Shown here: in pieces, positions 1 to 8,761 of the stretch
Position numbering within the stretch: the first letter of the stretch is position 1
How the letters are laid out: each line of letters opens with the position of its first letter
Source: Bacillus sp. F19
Lineage (GTDB): Bacteria; Bacillota; Bacilli; Bacillales; Bacillaceae
Length of the DNA: 64,000 bases
Assembly: GCA_023823795.1 (NCBI GenBank)
Contig: CP085710.1
Span: 1,204,001 to 1,268,000 of the forward strand
Direction of reading: 5' to 3'
Made by a program: the position numbers and the translations under genes
The notes under the pieces: model-generated
Databases searched by the model: none
What the model was told of the DNA's origin: nothing
The model's input: the letters and a program-made list of their open reading frames with translations, nothing else

Positions 1-1
1 G

Positions 2-2851
2 CTTGAGAAGAATGAAGAAAAGCTTGGAATTACAGAAATTCTCACGCATTTTAACGAAGATAGTTTAAAAGAACAGCTTGTATCCAAGGATGGAAAAGCA
101 ATATTGGCCTCAGTCAATGTGGCCTGGAATGAACGTGAGCCCACTGAGGTCAGAGAAGCCTTATACGGTGCGATTCAAGAAGTAAAAGTTGATCACGATT
201 ATACGGGGAACTGGTTGATCAATGAAGATTTGATGAAAAGCTCGGAAGATGGCCTGAAAAAGACAGAAGGAATTACGGTTGTCTTTATTTTAGGCGTTCT
301 GCTTTTGGTGTTCAGGTCGGTTGTTGCGCCCCTCATTCCGCTGCTTGCAGTTGGATTTAGTTATTTGGCTTCACAATCGATTGTTTCGTTTTTAGTCGAT
401 TCATTTAATTTTCCGATTTCAAATTATACTCAAATCTTTTTAGTTGCCGTCCTGTTTGGGATTGGAACGGATTATTGTATTTTGATATTAAGCAGATTTA
501 AAGAGGAATTATCAGCGCATGAAACGGTGCCGGAAGCCATTGTGGCCACTTACCGCAACGCCGGGCGCACCGTGTTTTTCAGCGGTGTTGCCGTTATGAT
601 AGGCTTTGCAGCGATTGGTTTTTCACAGTTTAAACTCTATCAATCTGCTTCTGCAGTTGCGGTAGGTGTTGCTATTTTACTAGTAGCTTTGTTTACGATT
701 GTGCCGTTTTTTATGGCGATTTTAGGCGGTAAGATTTTCTGGCCGTCAAAAAGCAAAGCAGAGCATGGAGAAAGTAAGCTATGGGGAGTATTAGGAAGAT
801 TCTCTCTTGCACGTCCGTTCCTTTCGCTTCTGATCGTAGCGGCCATTTGCGTTCCATTTTTAGCGGTCTATGACGGAGAACTATCCTTTGATTCGCTTGA
901 AGAGGTCAGCGGAGATGTTGCGTCCATTAAAGCATTCAATGCGATCTCAGACAGCTTTGGCCCAGGGGAATCCATGCCGACTCAGATTGTCATGAAAAAT
1001 GATGAAAAAATGGATTCTGCAGAATATGCGGCACTTGCAGAGAAAATCAGCCAGGAGCTCGAAAAAGTGGACCTGGTCGATAACGTCCGCTCAGTTACAC
1101 GTCCTGCAGGTGAACCGATAGAAGACTTCTTTGTCGCTAAGCAGGCAGAGAGCCTCGGTAAAGGCATAGGTGATGGAAAAGAAGGAATAGATGAAATCAG
1201 CAAAGGGCTTAATGAAGCAGGCAGCGAACTTTCAAAGTCTGAGCCTGAGCTGAATGATACAACAGATGGCATAAACGACTTGATTTCGGGTACTTCTGAG
1301 CTTCAATCGGGGCTGACTGAAGTACAAACGAACTTAGCAGCGATCGAGGATGGGATTCGCCAAGGCTCAGCGGGATCCTCTGAAATCAAAAGCAGGCTTC
1401 AGCAGGTTAAAGCAGGAAGTGAGAAGCTGCTTGCAGGCTATGAGGAGCTCCTTAAAGGATATGAAGATATTCAAGGGAATTTGAAAAACTTAACTGCACA
1501 ATATACGCAGGTTCAAAATGGTCTGTCAGCTTTAATTGAAACGATGGCTCAAATCCAGCAGCAGGATTTTGCCTATCTTGAAAAGAAATATGCAGGAATA
1601 GAAAATGAAGCCCAGTATCAAAAAATAAAAGGAACAGTGGGCGCCGCAAAGCAGGAGCTGCCTAAGCTTTCAGCAGGACTAAGTCAGCTGAACTCCGGTT
1701 TAGCTCAATTGACTGCAGGAATGAATCAGGCAAACGCAGGCTTCGGTGAAGCTAATGCAGGACAGCAAGGAGTAGCTGGGGGTCTTGATGCTCTTATTAA
1801 AGGTGTTGATCAGCAGCTCGAAGGACTTAATCAGCTTGCTGACGGACAGGGGCAAATCATAGATAACATGCCGAAGTTCACAGACGGACTCAGCGGAATT
1901 AACTCCGGCCAAAAACAGCTGCTTGACGGGTTTGAAGATCTTGGGGGCCAATTAGGTCAGCTCACAGATGGACTGAATCAAAGCGCAGACGGACTGAATA
2001 AAGTTTCAGACGGACTTGGATCAGCTCAGGATTACCTTTCAGGCTTATCAAAGTCATCAGATACAAATGGATTTTATTTGCCTCAGGAAGTGTTAGAGAG
2101 TGAGGAATTTGAGCAGGCTCTTGATGCCTACATGTCAGAGGACCGCAAAACAATGACTCTTGATGTTGTAATGGAGGCAAGTCCGTATTCAAATGAGGCG
2201 ATTGAACAAGTGCCTGAGATCAAAGAAGCAGTAGAAAGAGCTGTGAAAGATACGAAACTTGAAAATGCAGTAGTAGCAGTTGGCGGGATTACAAGCACAA
2301 ATGCAGACTTAAGCACAGTTTCTGCACAGGATTATTCCCGGACAGTAGTCCTGATGCTTGTCGGCATCTCGATTATTCTCATTTTTATGTTCCGGTCTAT
2401 TATTATGCCAATCTACATTATTGGATCCTTGGTTTTAGCTTATTTTACCTCTATGGCTATTAACGAAGTAATCTTTGTAGATATTCTGCAGTATGCCGGC
2501 ATCAGCTGGGCGGTGCCATTCTTTGGATTCGTCATTCTTGTCGCCCTTGGCGTCGACTACAGCATCTTCTTAATGGACCGCTTCAGCGAGTACCGCGATC
2601 TCTCAGTAGGTGAGGCGATGCTGGTGGCCATGAAAAAGATGGGAACCGTCATTATTTCAGCAGCGGTTATTCTTGGCGGAACCTTTGCTGCTATGATGCC
2701 TTCTGGTATGCTGTCCTTGCTGCAGATTGCATCTATCATTCTAATAGGGTTGTTCCTATACGTGCTAGTTATCCTGCCGCTGTTTATCCCTGTGATGGTG
2801 AAAAGCTTTGGGCAGGCGAATTGGTGGCCTTTTAAACGGGTTTCCAACTGA
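2..2851 (+). CDS. MMPL/RND-family membrane exporter, 5'-truncated by the window edge
   Basis: The reading frame is open from base 2, so the gene starts upstream; a TTG at 104 is only the first in-frame start visible. Over 900 residues are visible. Hydrophobic segments cluster near residues 55-210 (numbered from the TTG) and again in the last 170 residues, each cluster carrying the MMPL-type motif GxDYxIxLxxRFxE (GIGTDYCILILSRF near 120, GVDYSIFLMDRF near 820). The central 300 residues are soluble and built of degenerate GL-x-x-L-x-x-G repeats like those of YhgE/Pip-type proteins. The layout matches Bacillus YdgH-like MMPL transporters that move lipids or hydrophobic compounds. The substrate is unknown and no regulator is visible in the window. 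Confidence 0.88.
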   Translation, partial: LEKNEEKLGITEILTHFNEDSLKEQLVSKDGKAILASVNVAWNEREPTEVREALYGAIQEVKVDHDYTGNWLINEDLMKSSEDGLKKTEGITVVFILGVLLLVFRSVVAPLIPLLAVGFSYLASQSIVSFLVDSFNFPISNYTQIFLVAVLFGIGTDYCILILSRFKEELSAHETVPEAIVATYRNAGRTVFFSGVAVMIGFAAIGFSQFKLYQSASAVAVGVAILLVALFTIVPFFMAILGGKIFWPSKSKAEHGESKLWGVLGRFSLARPFLSLLIVAAICVPFLAVYDGELSFDSLEEVSGDVASIKAFNAISDSFGPGESMPTQIVMKNDEKMDSAEYAALAEKISQELEKVDLVDNVRSVTRPAGEPIEDFFVAKQAESLGKGIGDGKEGIDEISKGLNEAGSELSKSEPELNDTTDGINDLISGTSELQSGLTEVQTNLAAIEDGIRQGSAGSSEIKSRLQQVKAGSEKLLAGYEELLKGYEDIQGNLKNLTAQYTQVQNGLSALIETMAQIQQQDFAYLEKKYAGIENEAQYQKIKGTVGAAKQELPKLSAGLSQLNSGLAQLTAGMNQANAGFGEANAGQQGVAGGLDALIKGVDQQLEGLNQLADGQGQIIDNMPKFTDGLSGINSGQKQLLDGFEDLGGQLGQLTDGLNQSADGLNKVSDGLGSAQDYLSGLSKSSDTNGFYLPQEVLESEEFEQALDAYMSEDRKTMTLDVVMEASPYSNEAIEQVPEIKEAVERAVKDTKLENAVVAVGGITSTNADLSTVSAQDYSRTVVLMLVGISIILIFMFRSIIMPIYIIGSLVLAYFTSMAINEVIFVDILQYAGISWAVPFFGFVILVALGVDYSIFLMDRFSEYRDLSVGEAMLVAMKKMGTVIISAAVILGGTFAAMMPSGMLSLLQIASIILIGLFLYVLVILPLFIPVMVKSFGQANWWPFKRVSN

Positions 2852-2865
2852 ATAGGATATTAATT

Positions 2866-2901
2866 AAAGCCGTTCTCTTGATGAGGGCGGCTTGTTTGTT
2901 T
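2866..2901 (+). terminator. Rho-independent terminator after the MMPL gene
   Basis: The stem AAGCCG/CGGCTT lies about 15 bases after the stop and is followed by a T-rich run (TGTTTGTTT). The stem is short, so this is moderately supported. Confidence 0.5.
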
Positions 2902-3358
2902 AAAGAAACATGAGATAAAGAAACGGTATGATTGGAATGGTTTGTCATTAAACTAGGGGCAGATTAGCATTCCTGCAGATCGTTATTTTTCGACTTTGAA
3001 AAAAAGTTGATTCATATTACACAATTGAGGAAGCTTACTAAAATTATTGAAATCTGAATATTCCATTAACAAAGGGTTGCTCATTTGTACACCGCCCAAA
3101 AGGGGTGTTTAGATGGGTCTCCTTTCAGTCGGAAACGTTCCCTTCTGGGTAATAGCCTGCGGTATTATTTATCCCAAAAAAGGAGGTAGTGACATGAGCG
3201 TGTTTTTAATGATTATTCCACTAGCGCAGTATAAATAAAAGGTTTTGTTGTTGCAACCAATGTTACTAACGGCTAATCAAGACAGTAAATGAGTACTTAT
3301 AATGTTATACTAAATCTAAATAAAGAAAAAATACGTTGAAATTCTAGGGGTTTTTTTA
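2902..3358. other. Intergenic stretch before the YitT gene
   Basis: Apart from the decayed holin-like toxin at 3104-3238, I see no coding potential. The stretch is AT-rich. No convincing promoter for the downstream gene could be fixed by eye. Confidence 0.4.
3104..3238 (+). pseudogene. Decayed holin-like toxin gene with its leader
   Basis: A very strong ribosome site (AAAAAAGGAGG) precedes a 14-codon ORF at 3194-3238 (MSVFLMIIPLAQYK). The leader from about 3087, with its GGGTGTTTAGATGGGTCTCC motif, resembles from memory the conserved 5' leader of Bacillus putative holin-like toxins, whose peptides normally run 25-35 residues and start M-T/S-V-F/Y-E-x-L-x-L-M. Here the start and the LMI core are joined with the middle missing, so this is probably a deleted copy. 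The leader resemblance is recalled, not aligned. Confidence 0.4.
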
Positions 3359-3976
3359 ATGAACATACTAATCAAAAGCATAATACTTGGAATTGCTGCC
3401 ACTATACAAGGTGTTGCGATGGCGACTTTTTTATTCCCGCACTTTATTCCCTCAGGTGGTGCTGCTAGTATAGGTATTTTGTTAAATTACATAATAAATC
3501 TGCCGTTTGCGATTACACTTTGGGTTGTAAATGCTAGCTTGTTACTAGCTGCAGTAAAATGGCTTGGAAAAAGTAGTGCACTTTGGACAATGTATTGTGT
3601 GTCAGTAACTTCTGCTACGATCAACTTTATTTCCCCGTTTATGAAAAATCCCATATCAAATGTGATGCTTGATCTCACTTTTGGTTCAGTTGTCTTTGGA
3701 ATAGGACTAGGTATATTGTTTCGAATGGGAGCTTCTTCAGGTGGGATGGATATTTTGGCCTTAATACTTTCCAAAACAAAAGGACTTTCACCAGGAAAAG
3801 CGTTATTTTGGATAAACGGAAGTTTAGTAGTTTTAACTGGAATTGTCGTTGATTGGAAAATCATTTTGTATGCGTTGGTTTGCCAATATATTGGGACAAG
3901 GGTTTTAGATCAAATCTATAAATTCCCAATTAAATCGAGGTATTTTGAGGTTAAAAAAAATTATGAATCATTTTGA
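3359..3976 (+). CDS. YitT-family integral membrane protein, short form
   Basis: This 205-residue protein has about five to six transmembrane segments. It carries YitT-family features: an N-terminal G-x-A-x-x-x-G-V-A-M-A-x-F-L-F-P-H-F-I-P-S-G-G signature split across residues 11-34, and the GLGILFRMGASSGGMDILALI core near 115-135. Full-length YitT proteins are about 280 residues and end in a cytosolic DUF2179 domain, which is absent here. The ATG at 3359 sits after CTAGGGG. The function of the family is unknown. It appears monocistronic, with a terminator at 4129-4169. Confidence 0.8.
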   Translation: MNILIKSIILGIAATIQGVAMATFLFPHFIPSGGAASIGILLNYIINLPFAITLWVVNASLLLAAVKWLGKSSALWTMYCVSVTSATINFISPFMKNPISNVMLDLTFGSVVFGIGLGILFRMGASSGGMDILALILSKTKGLSPGKALFWINGSLVVLTGIVVDWKIILYALVCQYIGTRVLDQIYKFPIKSRYFEVKKNYESF

Positions 3977-4320
3977 ATATGCTTAATTAGCTAAACAGCT
4001 AATAGAAGTTATAATGATCTTCCACGAACAGGGGCTTTAGCGGGAGTCTCCTTGTAAAAAATAAGTGTACATATACTAATATCGATTTTCAATAAACGGG
4101 CGCGTTTATGGAATAACGAATAAAGCACAATTTCTCTATTTTAATTCAGAGAAATTAGGCTTTTTTTTTGGAAAACCGGATTTTCCAAAAGGTACCCCTT
4201 TTTTGCTGTCATTATCAAAAACGATCGTTTTCGGTACTTTTCAAGGATACTAAAAACTATAAAACCAATAATTGAATTGCCTGTATATTATTAGAAGTGA
4301 ATTTGTAACGGGGGCTCATT
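3977..4320. other. Intergenic stretch after the YitT gene
   Basis: It contains the terminator at 4129-4169. Beyond that it is AT-rich sequence with no ORF or structure that I can support. Confidence 0.4.
4129..4169 (+). terminator. Strong terminator downstream of the YitT gene
   Basis: The arms AATTTCTCT and AGAGAAATT pair perfectly over 9 bp and are followed by nine T residues. Confidence 0.75.
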
Positions 4321-4434
4321 ATGATGGAGTCTAATAATAGAAAAAATAAATCAACATATGTAATTGTAGCTTTCGTTAGTTCTGGAATAGGTGCTTTATT
4401 AGGTATAGTTGCTTATGTAAAAGATTGGTTCTGA
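4321..4434 (+). CDS. Small single-pass membrane protein, 37 residues
   Basis: ATG at 4321 opens a 37-codon frame with a polar N-terminus (MMESNNRKNK) and one hydrophobic segment (residues 12-32, with SSGIGALLG in the middle) ending in KDWF. A GGGGG tract lies about 7 bases upstream. Small Bacillus membrane proteins often look like this, but I do not recognise the family. It is too short to be certain from codon use. Confidence 0.45.
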   Translation: MMESNNRKNKSTYVIVAFVSSGIGALLGIVAYVKDWF

Positions 4435-4542
4435 TTTGAGATCTTTAGTATTTTATTTGATGAATTGAACATATGTTGTTGGTGAAAAAGATTGCATGCA
4501 TACGGTTCCCTTGATAAGCAACCACGCAGTTACTTATACTTA

Positions 4543-4572
4543 TTGACATGCAACTTTAAAGTTGCTTATACT
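4543..4572 (+). promoter_or_regulatory. Promoter with internal palindromic operator for the ArsR gene
   Basis: TTGACA (4543-4548) and TATACT (4567-4572) are separated by 18 bp. That spacer contains a perfect 16-bp palindrome, GCAACTTTAAAGTTGC (4550-4565). A dimeric repressor bound there would block RNA polymerase, so autoregulation by the adjacent ArsR protein is the natural inference. The expected transcription start (about 4579) coincides with the ATG. Confidence 0.7.
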
Positions 4573-4578
4573 TGATGT

Positions 4579-4854
4579 ATGTGGGACAAAGACGCTATAT
4601 TCAAAGCACTCGGCGATTCGACTCGGCGGCTGATATTAGACGAACTATCTGAACGCAACGAGCTGACGTTGTATGAACTTACGGTACGTCTCATTACGAA
4701 GCACGACCTTGCCATTTCGCGACAGGCGATCGCTAAACATCTTTCTGCATTGGAAGATGCAGGACTCGTAAAATCAAAACGAAAGGGAAAATATCGAGTA
4801 CTTATGTTCAACAACGAACCACTTAAAAACTTGCTGAAAGGATGGATAGAGTAA
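4579..4854 (+). CDS. ArsR-family winged-helix repressor, probably leaderless
   Basis: This 91-residue protein begins WDKDAIFKALGDSTRRLILD, the ArsR/HTH_20 signature, followed by the recognition-helix region SRQAIAKHLSALEDAGLV at about 49-66. No metal-binding cysteine motif is present, so it is probably not a metal sensor. An in-frame TGA at 4573-4575 and the absence of other early starts force initiation at 4579. That is where transcription from the TTGACA/TATACT promoter should begin, leaving no room for a Shine-Dalgarno. The downstream VOC gene (4964) is a likely partner. Confidence 0.85.
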   Translation: MWDKDAIFKALGDSTRRLILDELSERNELTLYELTVRLITKHDLAISRQAIAKHLSALEDAGLVKSKRKGKYRVLMFNNEPLKNLLKGWIE

Positions 4855-4862
4855 TTTTATAA

Positions 4863-4967
4863 ATCGGAACAGGACTTCTGACGAATGTGTGGGTTGTTTT
4901 GCTTGCAGCCAGATTGTTAGCAGAGCACCATACGTCGCAAATATCAAAGGAGGCAAAAACAGTATGA
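4863..4967 (+). pseudogene. C-terminal remnant of a small membrane protein
   Basis: Frame 4863-4967 follows a stop and reads IGTGLLTNVWVVLLAARLLA and onward to KEAKTV before TGA. One hydrophobic segment is followed by a charged tail, and the stop overlaps the VOC start (GTATGA). It looks like the tail of a gene whose front has been deleted between the ArsR and VOC genes. There is no start codon or ribosome site of its own. Parent family not recognised. Confidence 0.35.
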
Positions 4968-5347
4968 AAATTATTGTTACCAGTATATTCGTACAAGATC
5001 AAGACAAGGCACTGGAGTTTTATTCAGAAACGCTGGCGTTTGTAAAAAAGGAGGACGTTCCCGTCGGAGAATTTAGGTGGATAACGCTTGTTTCTCCCGA
5101 TGATCAAGACGGTACTGAGCTTTTACTCGAACCGAATGACCATCCTGCCGCCAAAGAGTATCAAAAGAAGATATTTGCCGAAGGCATCCCAGCAACAATG
5201 TTTGGCGTTGCAGATATTCGTAAAGAGTACAAACGATTATTGGAAAACGGCGTGAAGTTTACTATGGAGCCAACAAAAATGGGCGAAGTCACAATAGCTG
5301 TCTTCGACGATACATGCGGCAACCTTATTCAGATAGTGCAGAAGTAA
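4964..5347 (+). CDS. VOC-family (glyoxalase/bleomycin resistance fold) protein
   Basis: The start is the ATG at 4964, behind AAAGGAGG with 8-base spacing; the longer frame from 4889 lacks a ribosome site. The 127-residue product has one VOC repeat pair: VTSIFVQDQDKALEFYSE at the N-terminus, TELLLEPNDHP in the middle, and GEVTIAVFDDTCGNLIQIVQ at the end, with His and Glu in metal-ligand-like positions. This subgroup often accompanies ArsR-type repressors in Bacillus. Substrate unknown. Probably co-regulated with the ArsR gene. Confidence 0.82.
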   Translation: MKIIVTSIFVQDQDKALEFYSETLAFVKKEDVPVGEFRWITLVSPDDQDGTELLLEPNDHPAAKEYQKKIFAEGIPATMFGVADIRKEYKRLLENGVKFTMEPTKMGEVTIAVFDDTCGNLIQIVQK

Positions 5348-5416
5348 CTTTATGTCGAAATAGATGTTCGGTGAAGTGTTTTTATCAACAATTAAAGAAC
5401 AACTTTATGTTAACCC

Positions 5417-5507
5417 TGTCCTAATTTGAAGTGAACCCAAAAAGTTAGACACTTTATTATTAGGCAACGGGTAGGGCATGAGTTCGGTATTCAACCGGAC
5501 TCATGAC
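5417..5507 (-). mobile_element. Remnant of an IS3-family (IS150-type) element end
   Basis: On the minus strand, 5460-5507 encodes the typical IS150-group orfB C-terminus MSPVEYRTHALPVA followed by TAA. The terminal repeat-like TGTCCTAATTTGAAGTGAAC begins at 5417. Homology stops abruptly near 5508, so only about 90 bp of the element survives next to the IS231-like insertion. Confidence 0.65.
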
Positions 5508-5614
5508 GAAGGAAAAAGAAGTAAAGAACCAGCATATTTGGCATGCCTTTCTTTAGTCAAACATAGAGGGTTCGGCTCTACTCTAAACATTCTTTCGGTT
5601 AGCTTGATGGGCAT
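5508..5614. mobile_element. Right-end relic of a second IS231-like copy
   Basis: The 3' edge (about 5599-5614, TTAGCTTGATGGGCAT) matches the right end of the neighbouring IS231-like element (7250-7265). It abuts the same GGGTACCGCCA target. The interior is too short to identify. This suggests an earlier insertion at the same hotspot that was then mostly deleted. Confidence 0.45.
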
Positions 5615-5615
5615 G

Positions 5616-5626
5616 GGGTACCGCCA
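5616..5626. repeat. Left target duplication of the IS231-like element
   Basis: GGGTACCGCCA (11 bp; 12 bp if the preceding G is counted) directly precedes the left inverted repeat at 5627 and is repeated at 7267-7277. Duplications of 11-12 bp are typical for IS231. Confidence 0.75.
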
Positions 5627-7266
5627 CATACCCATCAAGCTAACAACATAAATTACAAGATACGGGTTGATCATTGTTTTAAAACAAACGAGTAATGAAA
5701 AAGTTGACATGACAAAAAAGCCTATTAAAATGCTATTTTTTTGCTAGGCAGCTTGTCTATCCTTCACCGTTTTTTCATATACAACTCCAAGAATATCCAA
5801 GACAGTCATCTTCTTATAACGATGACATTTACGACCATTCTTTTTGAGCAACTGATAAAGGCGATGCAGAATGTTCAAAAGTTCTTCTGTGCCAACTGCC
5901 ATCGCTTGAAACAGTAACGGGAAGTAATCTTTAATCATATAAATTGCTTTGTATTCACTCAATTCCTTCTTTTTCTTTTCAAGAAGTAACTGTCGCATTT
6001 GAAACATGGTAGAAGAACAGAGGAGAATGCCAATGAGTTGGCCATATAAATGGCACTCAAGGCGTTCTTTTTTGATTGTTTTGCATTCATCGATTTCAAA
6101 GAATGACTTCCATGTTTTAAACAAAATTTCGATTTGCCAACGCAGGGAATAGAGGGAATGAACATAGTCAGTGGGAACTTCTTCTGGTGATGTATTCGTT
6201 ATGTAGACATTCATACCCATCAAGTGCTTACTTTTCTCCTTCATGACAATGCCTTTCTTCTTTTCTCGAATCGCTTGGTTTTTTAGGCGTGTTTGCGTTT
6301 GATCATCGGTTAAACGATGGATAATGACACGTGCTGGAAGCTTCTGATTTTGACCAATGTATGCTTCAGTGATTTCCAGTGTTTCACCAGAGGTTAGACG
6401 GGACATCATTTGTGTCATATCAAGCTGGATGTATTCGGTTTGTTTTTAACGTGCCATTGTTGAAAAATTCTGGATCAGGGTTCTTGATATAAATACGTGT
6501 ATTTAACTTCAACCGAGAAATATAATAAGCCTCTTTATCATGAATGGCTTGTAAGTCTCCTAAATCAAAGTAACCAAGATCACGTAAACATAAATCGCCT
6601 TTCTCTACAGTTTCAAGGCAGATTGTACCGTATGTTTTATCATTGTTTTTTCCTGGTCCTAACTGTACGTTTAAAAATTGGCCACTTAATAAATCGTATT
6701 CCAATTGGATTTTCACCCCTGCAGTATGACTACTCCCTCCAGAGCCTTGATAATTTGTGGCGAAGGAATCAGGTAGCTGAAATACAGTCGCATCTAAAAT
6801 CCGAATACGTTCGAAAGCAGAAATCATGTGTGAAGAAAGCGAATGATTTAAACAGAGATTTTGTGTTAGGAGTGAAGTAAAGACTTCTCGGAGGAATGCG
6901 ACAGCTGCTGGATTAAAGCGCTGATTCAGCCCTTCTGGGCTTATTAGTACACCCATGGAAGCCTCCAAACGACTACATAATTGCGTAAGTGATGTACTAG
7001 CGACTTCTTGGCTGAGCCAAACGCACAGGGCGATAAGTCCATTTGCTTGATACTTACTAGATCGTTGTACAAAGCCCACCTGTTTGGCAGTTTCTTGTAG
7101 GACTATTGGGGATAGAAAACGTTGTAATTCTTTTGCAAAAAGTGTCAGTTCACTGGAGACGATAGGATTCATAAAAAAACACCATCCTTTCTCGTAAACT
7201 TCTTACGATAAGCATAGCGTTTTTTCATTTTTGAAGGTATTGTTTAAACTTAGCTTGATGGGCATG
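5627..7266 (-). mobile_element. IS231-like (IS4 family) insertion sequence, about 1.64 kb
   Basis: The left end CATACCCATCAAGCTAA and the reverse complement of the right end CATGCCCATCAAGCTAA match each other and resemble the IS231 terminal repeat recalled as CATGCCCATCAACTTAAG. The element is 1640 bp, close to the usual 1.65 kb, and is bounded by 11-bp direct repeats. It carries one transposase gene on the minus strand, split by a frameshift near 6420. The target duplicated is the tip of a Tn4430-like terminal repeat, a known IS231 hotspot. Confidence 0.85.
5744..7172 (-). pseudogene. IS231-type transposase split into two frames
   Basis: The N-terminal part (7172-6420, 250 residues) starts MNPIVSSELTLFAKELQRFL and contains the DDE-fold start IRILDATVFQLP. 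The C-terminal part (6418-5744, 224 residues) contains the IS4-type Y-(2)-R-(3)-E-(6)-K motif, seen as YSLRWQIEILFKTWK. Together they span the usual 475 residues. The frames meet at an A5 run (about 6448-6452) and need a +1 shift. Some IS231 members are recalled to have overlapping frames, so this could be programmed frameshifting or a dead gene. Confidence 0.8.
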
Positions 7267-7303
7267 GGGTACCGCCAGCAAAACGCGGATTTACAACGTT
7301 AAG
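7266..7303. repeat. Tn4430-like 38-bp terminal inverted repeat
   Basis: The 38 bases begin GGGGTACCGCCAGCA and end ACGTTAAG, matching both tips of the Tn4430 (Tn3 family) terminal repeat as I recall it, with differences in the middle. No Tn3 transposase or resolvase is present nearby, so this is an orphan end that served as the IS231 target. Confidence 0.55.
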
Positions 7304-7395
7304 GATATTCCAGCATTAAAAATCCCAATCTCTCAGAGATATAAATGAGAAATTGGGATTTAATTATTCAACAATTGCGCCCGATTGTTGAAGAT
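7281..7395. repeat. Dispersed repeat, copy 1 (with hairpin)
   Basis: About 115 bp from the CGCGGATTTACAACGTTAAG segment through ATTGCGCCCGATTGTTGAA reappear with roughly 80-85% identity by eye at 20661-20778 in the same orientation. Both contain the hairpin AATCCCAAT...ATTGGGATT. Confidence 0.6.
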
Positions 7396-7504
7396 CGTAA
7401 TATAACCTAATCTTTATATTGAATGGGTAAATTTTTAGAAAAGTGCTATGAACCTACCGAAAATTTAATAATTTAAGTGCTTCAAAGAGGGGAGCGTACT
7501 AGGC

Positions 7505-8488
7505 TTAGTTATTATGTTTCAAAATTATGACTACATTTCCCTTTTTGTGTCCTTTGTCGACATACCTGTGAGCTTCGACAATTTGTTCCAACGGATAGCG
7601 TCTATCTAAAACCGGTTTAATCTTACCTGCCTCAATTATCTCTTTGAGAAAGATTAGATCTTTAGTTCTTTCGCTAGCTGACCTCATACCTGTGGCCGCA
7701 ATCATCGCCTTTTTTCTACCAATCATTGAAGTCAATAACACTTGTGGAAGAATTGCAACTTCAATGGCAGCTTCAAGAAAGATTCCATTTTGCTTTAGGG
7801 AACCTTTACAACGTGAAAAAGAGGTCTTGCCTACCGTATCAAAAATAATATCATAGGTCTGTCCGAGCTTAGTAAAATCCTCTTTCGTGTAATCAATTAC
7901 TTTATCAGCTCCTAAAGATTCCACCATTTCTAAATTCGTTGTACTGCATACCCCGGTGACCTCTGCCCCAAAATATTTGGCAAGCTGTACTGCAAAAGTA
8001 CCTATCGATCCAGAAGCGCCATTGATTAGGACTTTTTGTCCACTCTTAATTTTTCCGGTATCCCTAAGGAAAGGCAATGCTGTTAAAGCCCCATCACAGC
8101 TGGCAGCAGCTTCCTCATATGTCAGATTAGCTGGTTTTATCGCCAGAGTCGTCCCTTCTTCGGGCAGACATATATACTCCGCATAAGAACCATATCCAGT
8201 ACAGGTACCAAAAACCTGATCCCCTTCTTTAAATAATTTTACCTCTTTGCCTACTGCTTCAATTTCACCGGCAAACTCTTCCCCTAATTTCGTATTTTTT
8301 GGTCTTATGAAACCAGTATACAATCTTGAAATAAATGGATTACCCCTTCGAAATGTGCACTCCGTTGCCGTTACTGTTGTCGCATATACTCTTATCAGCA
8401 CTTCATTGTCTTTAGGTTTAGGTTTTTCTACCTCTTTGAGTTGAAGAACATCTGGTGGTCCATATTTTGTGTATACAATTGCTTTCAT
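7505..8488 (-). CDS. NAD(P)-dependent MDR-family oxidoreductase (quinone reductase/alcohol dehydrogenase-like)
   Basis: The 327-residue protein has the MDR layout: a GroES-like N-terminal domain ([15 protein letters not shown], then [15 protein letters not shown] around 69-83) and a Rossmann domain with [20 protein letters not shown] near 155-174. The structural and catalytic zinc cysteines of true alcohol dehydrogenases are absent, which points to the zinc-independent quinone reductase-like branch. Start ATG at 8488 lies behind AAAGGAGGAG. It stands alone, with the transposon end on its downstream side. Substrate unknown. Confidence 0.85.
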   Translation of the reverse strand: MKAIVYTKYGPPDVLQLKEVEKPKPKDNEVLIRVYATTVTATECTFRRGNPFISRLYTGFIRPKNTKLGEEFAGEIEAVGKEVKLFKEGDQVFGTCTGYGSYAEYICLPEEGTTLAIKPANLTYEEAAASCDGALTALPFLRDTGKIKSGQKVLINGASGSIGTFAVQLAKYFGAEVTGVCSTTNLEMVESLGADKVIDYTKEDFTKLGQTYDIIFDTVGKTSFSRCKGSLKQNGIFLEAAIEVAILPQVLLTSMIGRKKAMIAATGMRSASERTKDLIFLKEIIEAGKIKPVLDRRYPLEQIVEAHRYVDKGHKKGNVVIILKHNN

Positions 8489-8761
8489 AAGTCTCCTCCT
8501 TTATTTGAAGCCTATAATCAATTGAATGATAAAATGTCTATGCAAATTTACCATCATTGTTTACAGTAAAAATTCTATAAATATTTAAAACAAGCAATTA
8601 TGAAATTGATTCAAATCATTAAAGAATTTATTTAGTTTGCTCACAAAAACACCTTCACTAATAACTATGATTAAATAAGTTGGAAGTTCTCACAGAACCA
8701 TAATTACACATCTAAATTATTAAACAATCTGGTCCTTTAATGTGAATTAAGTGGGATTGAT

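Noticed and set aside
4889-4963. 25-residue N-terminal extension of the VOC protein
   Set aside because: A Shine-Dalgarno with ideal spacing precedes ATG 4964, and the VOC fold begins exactly there.
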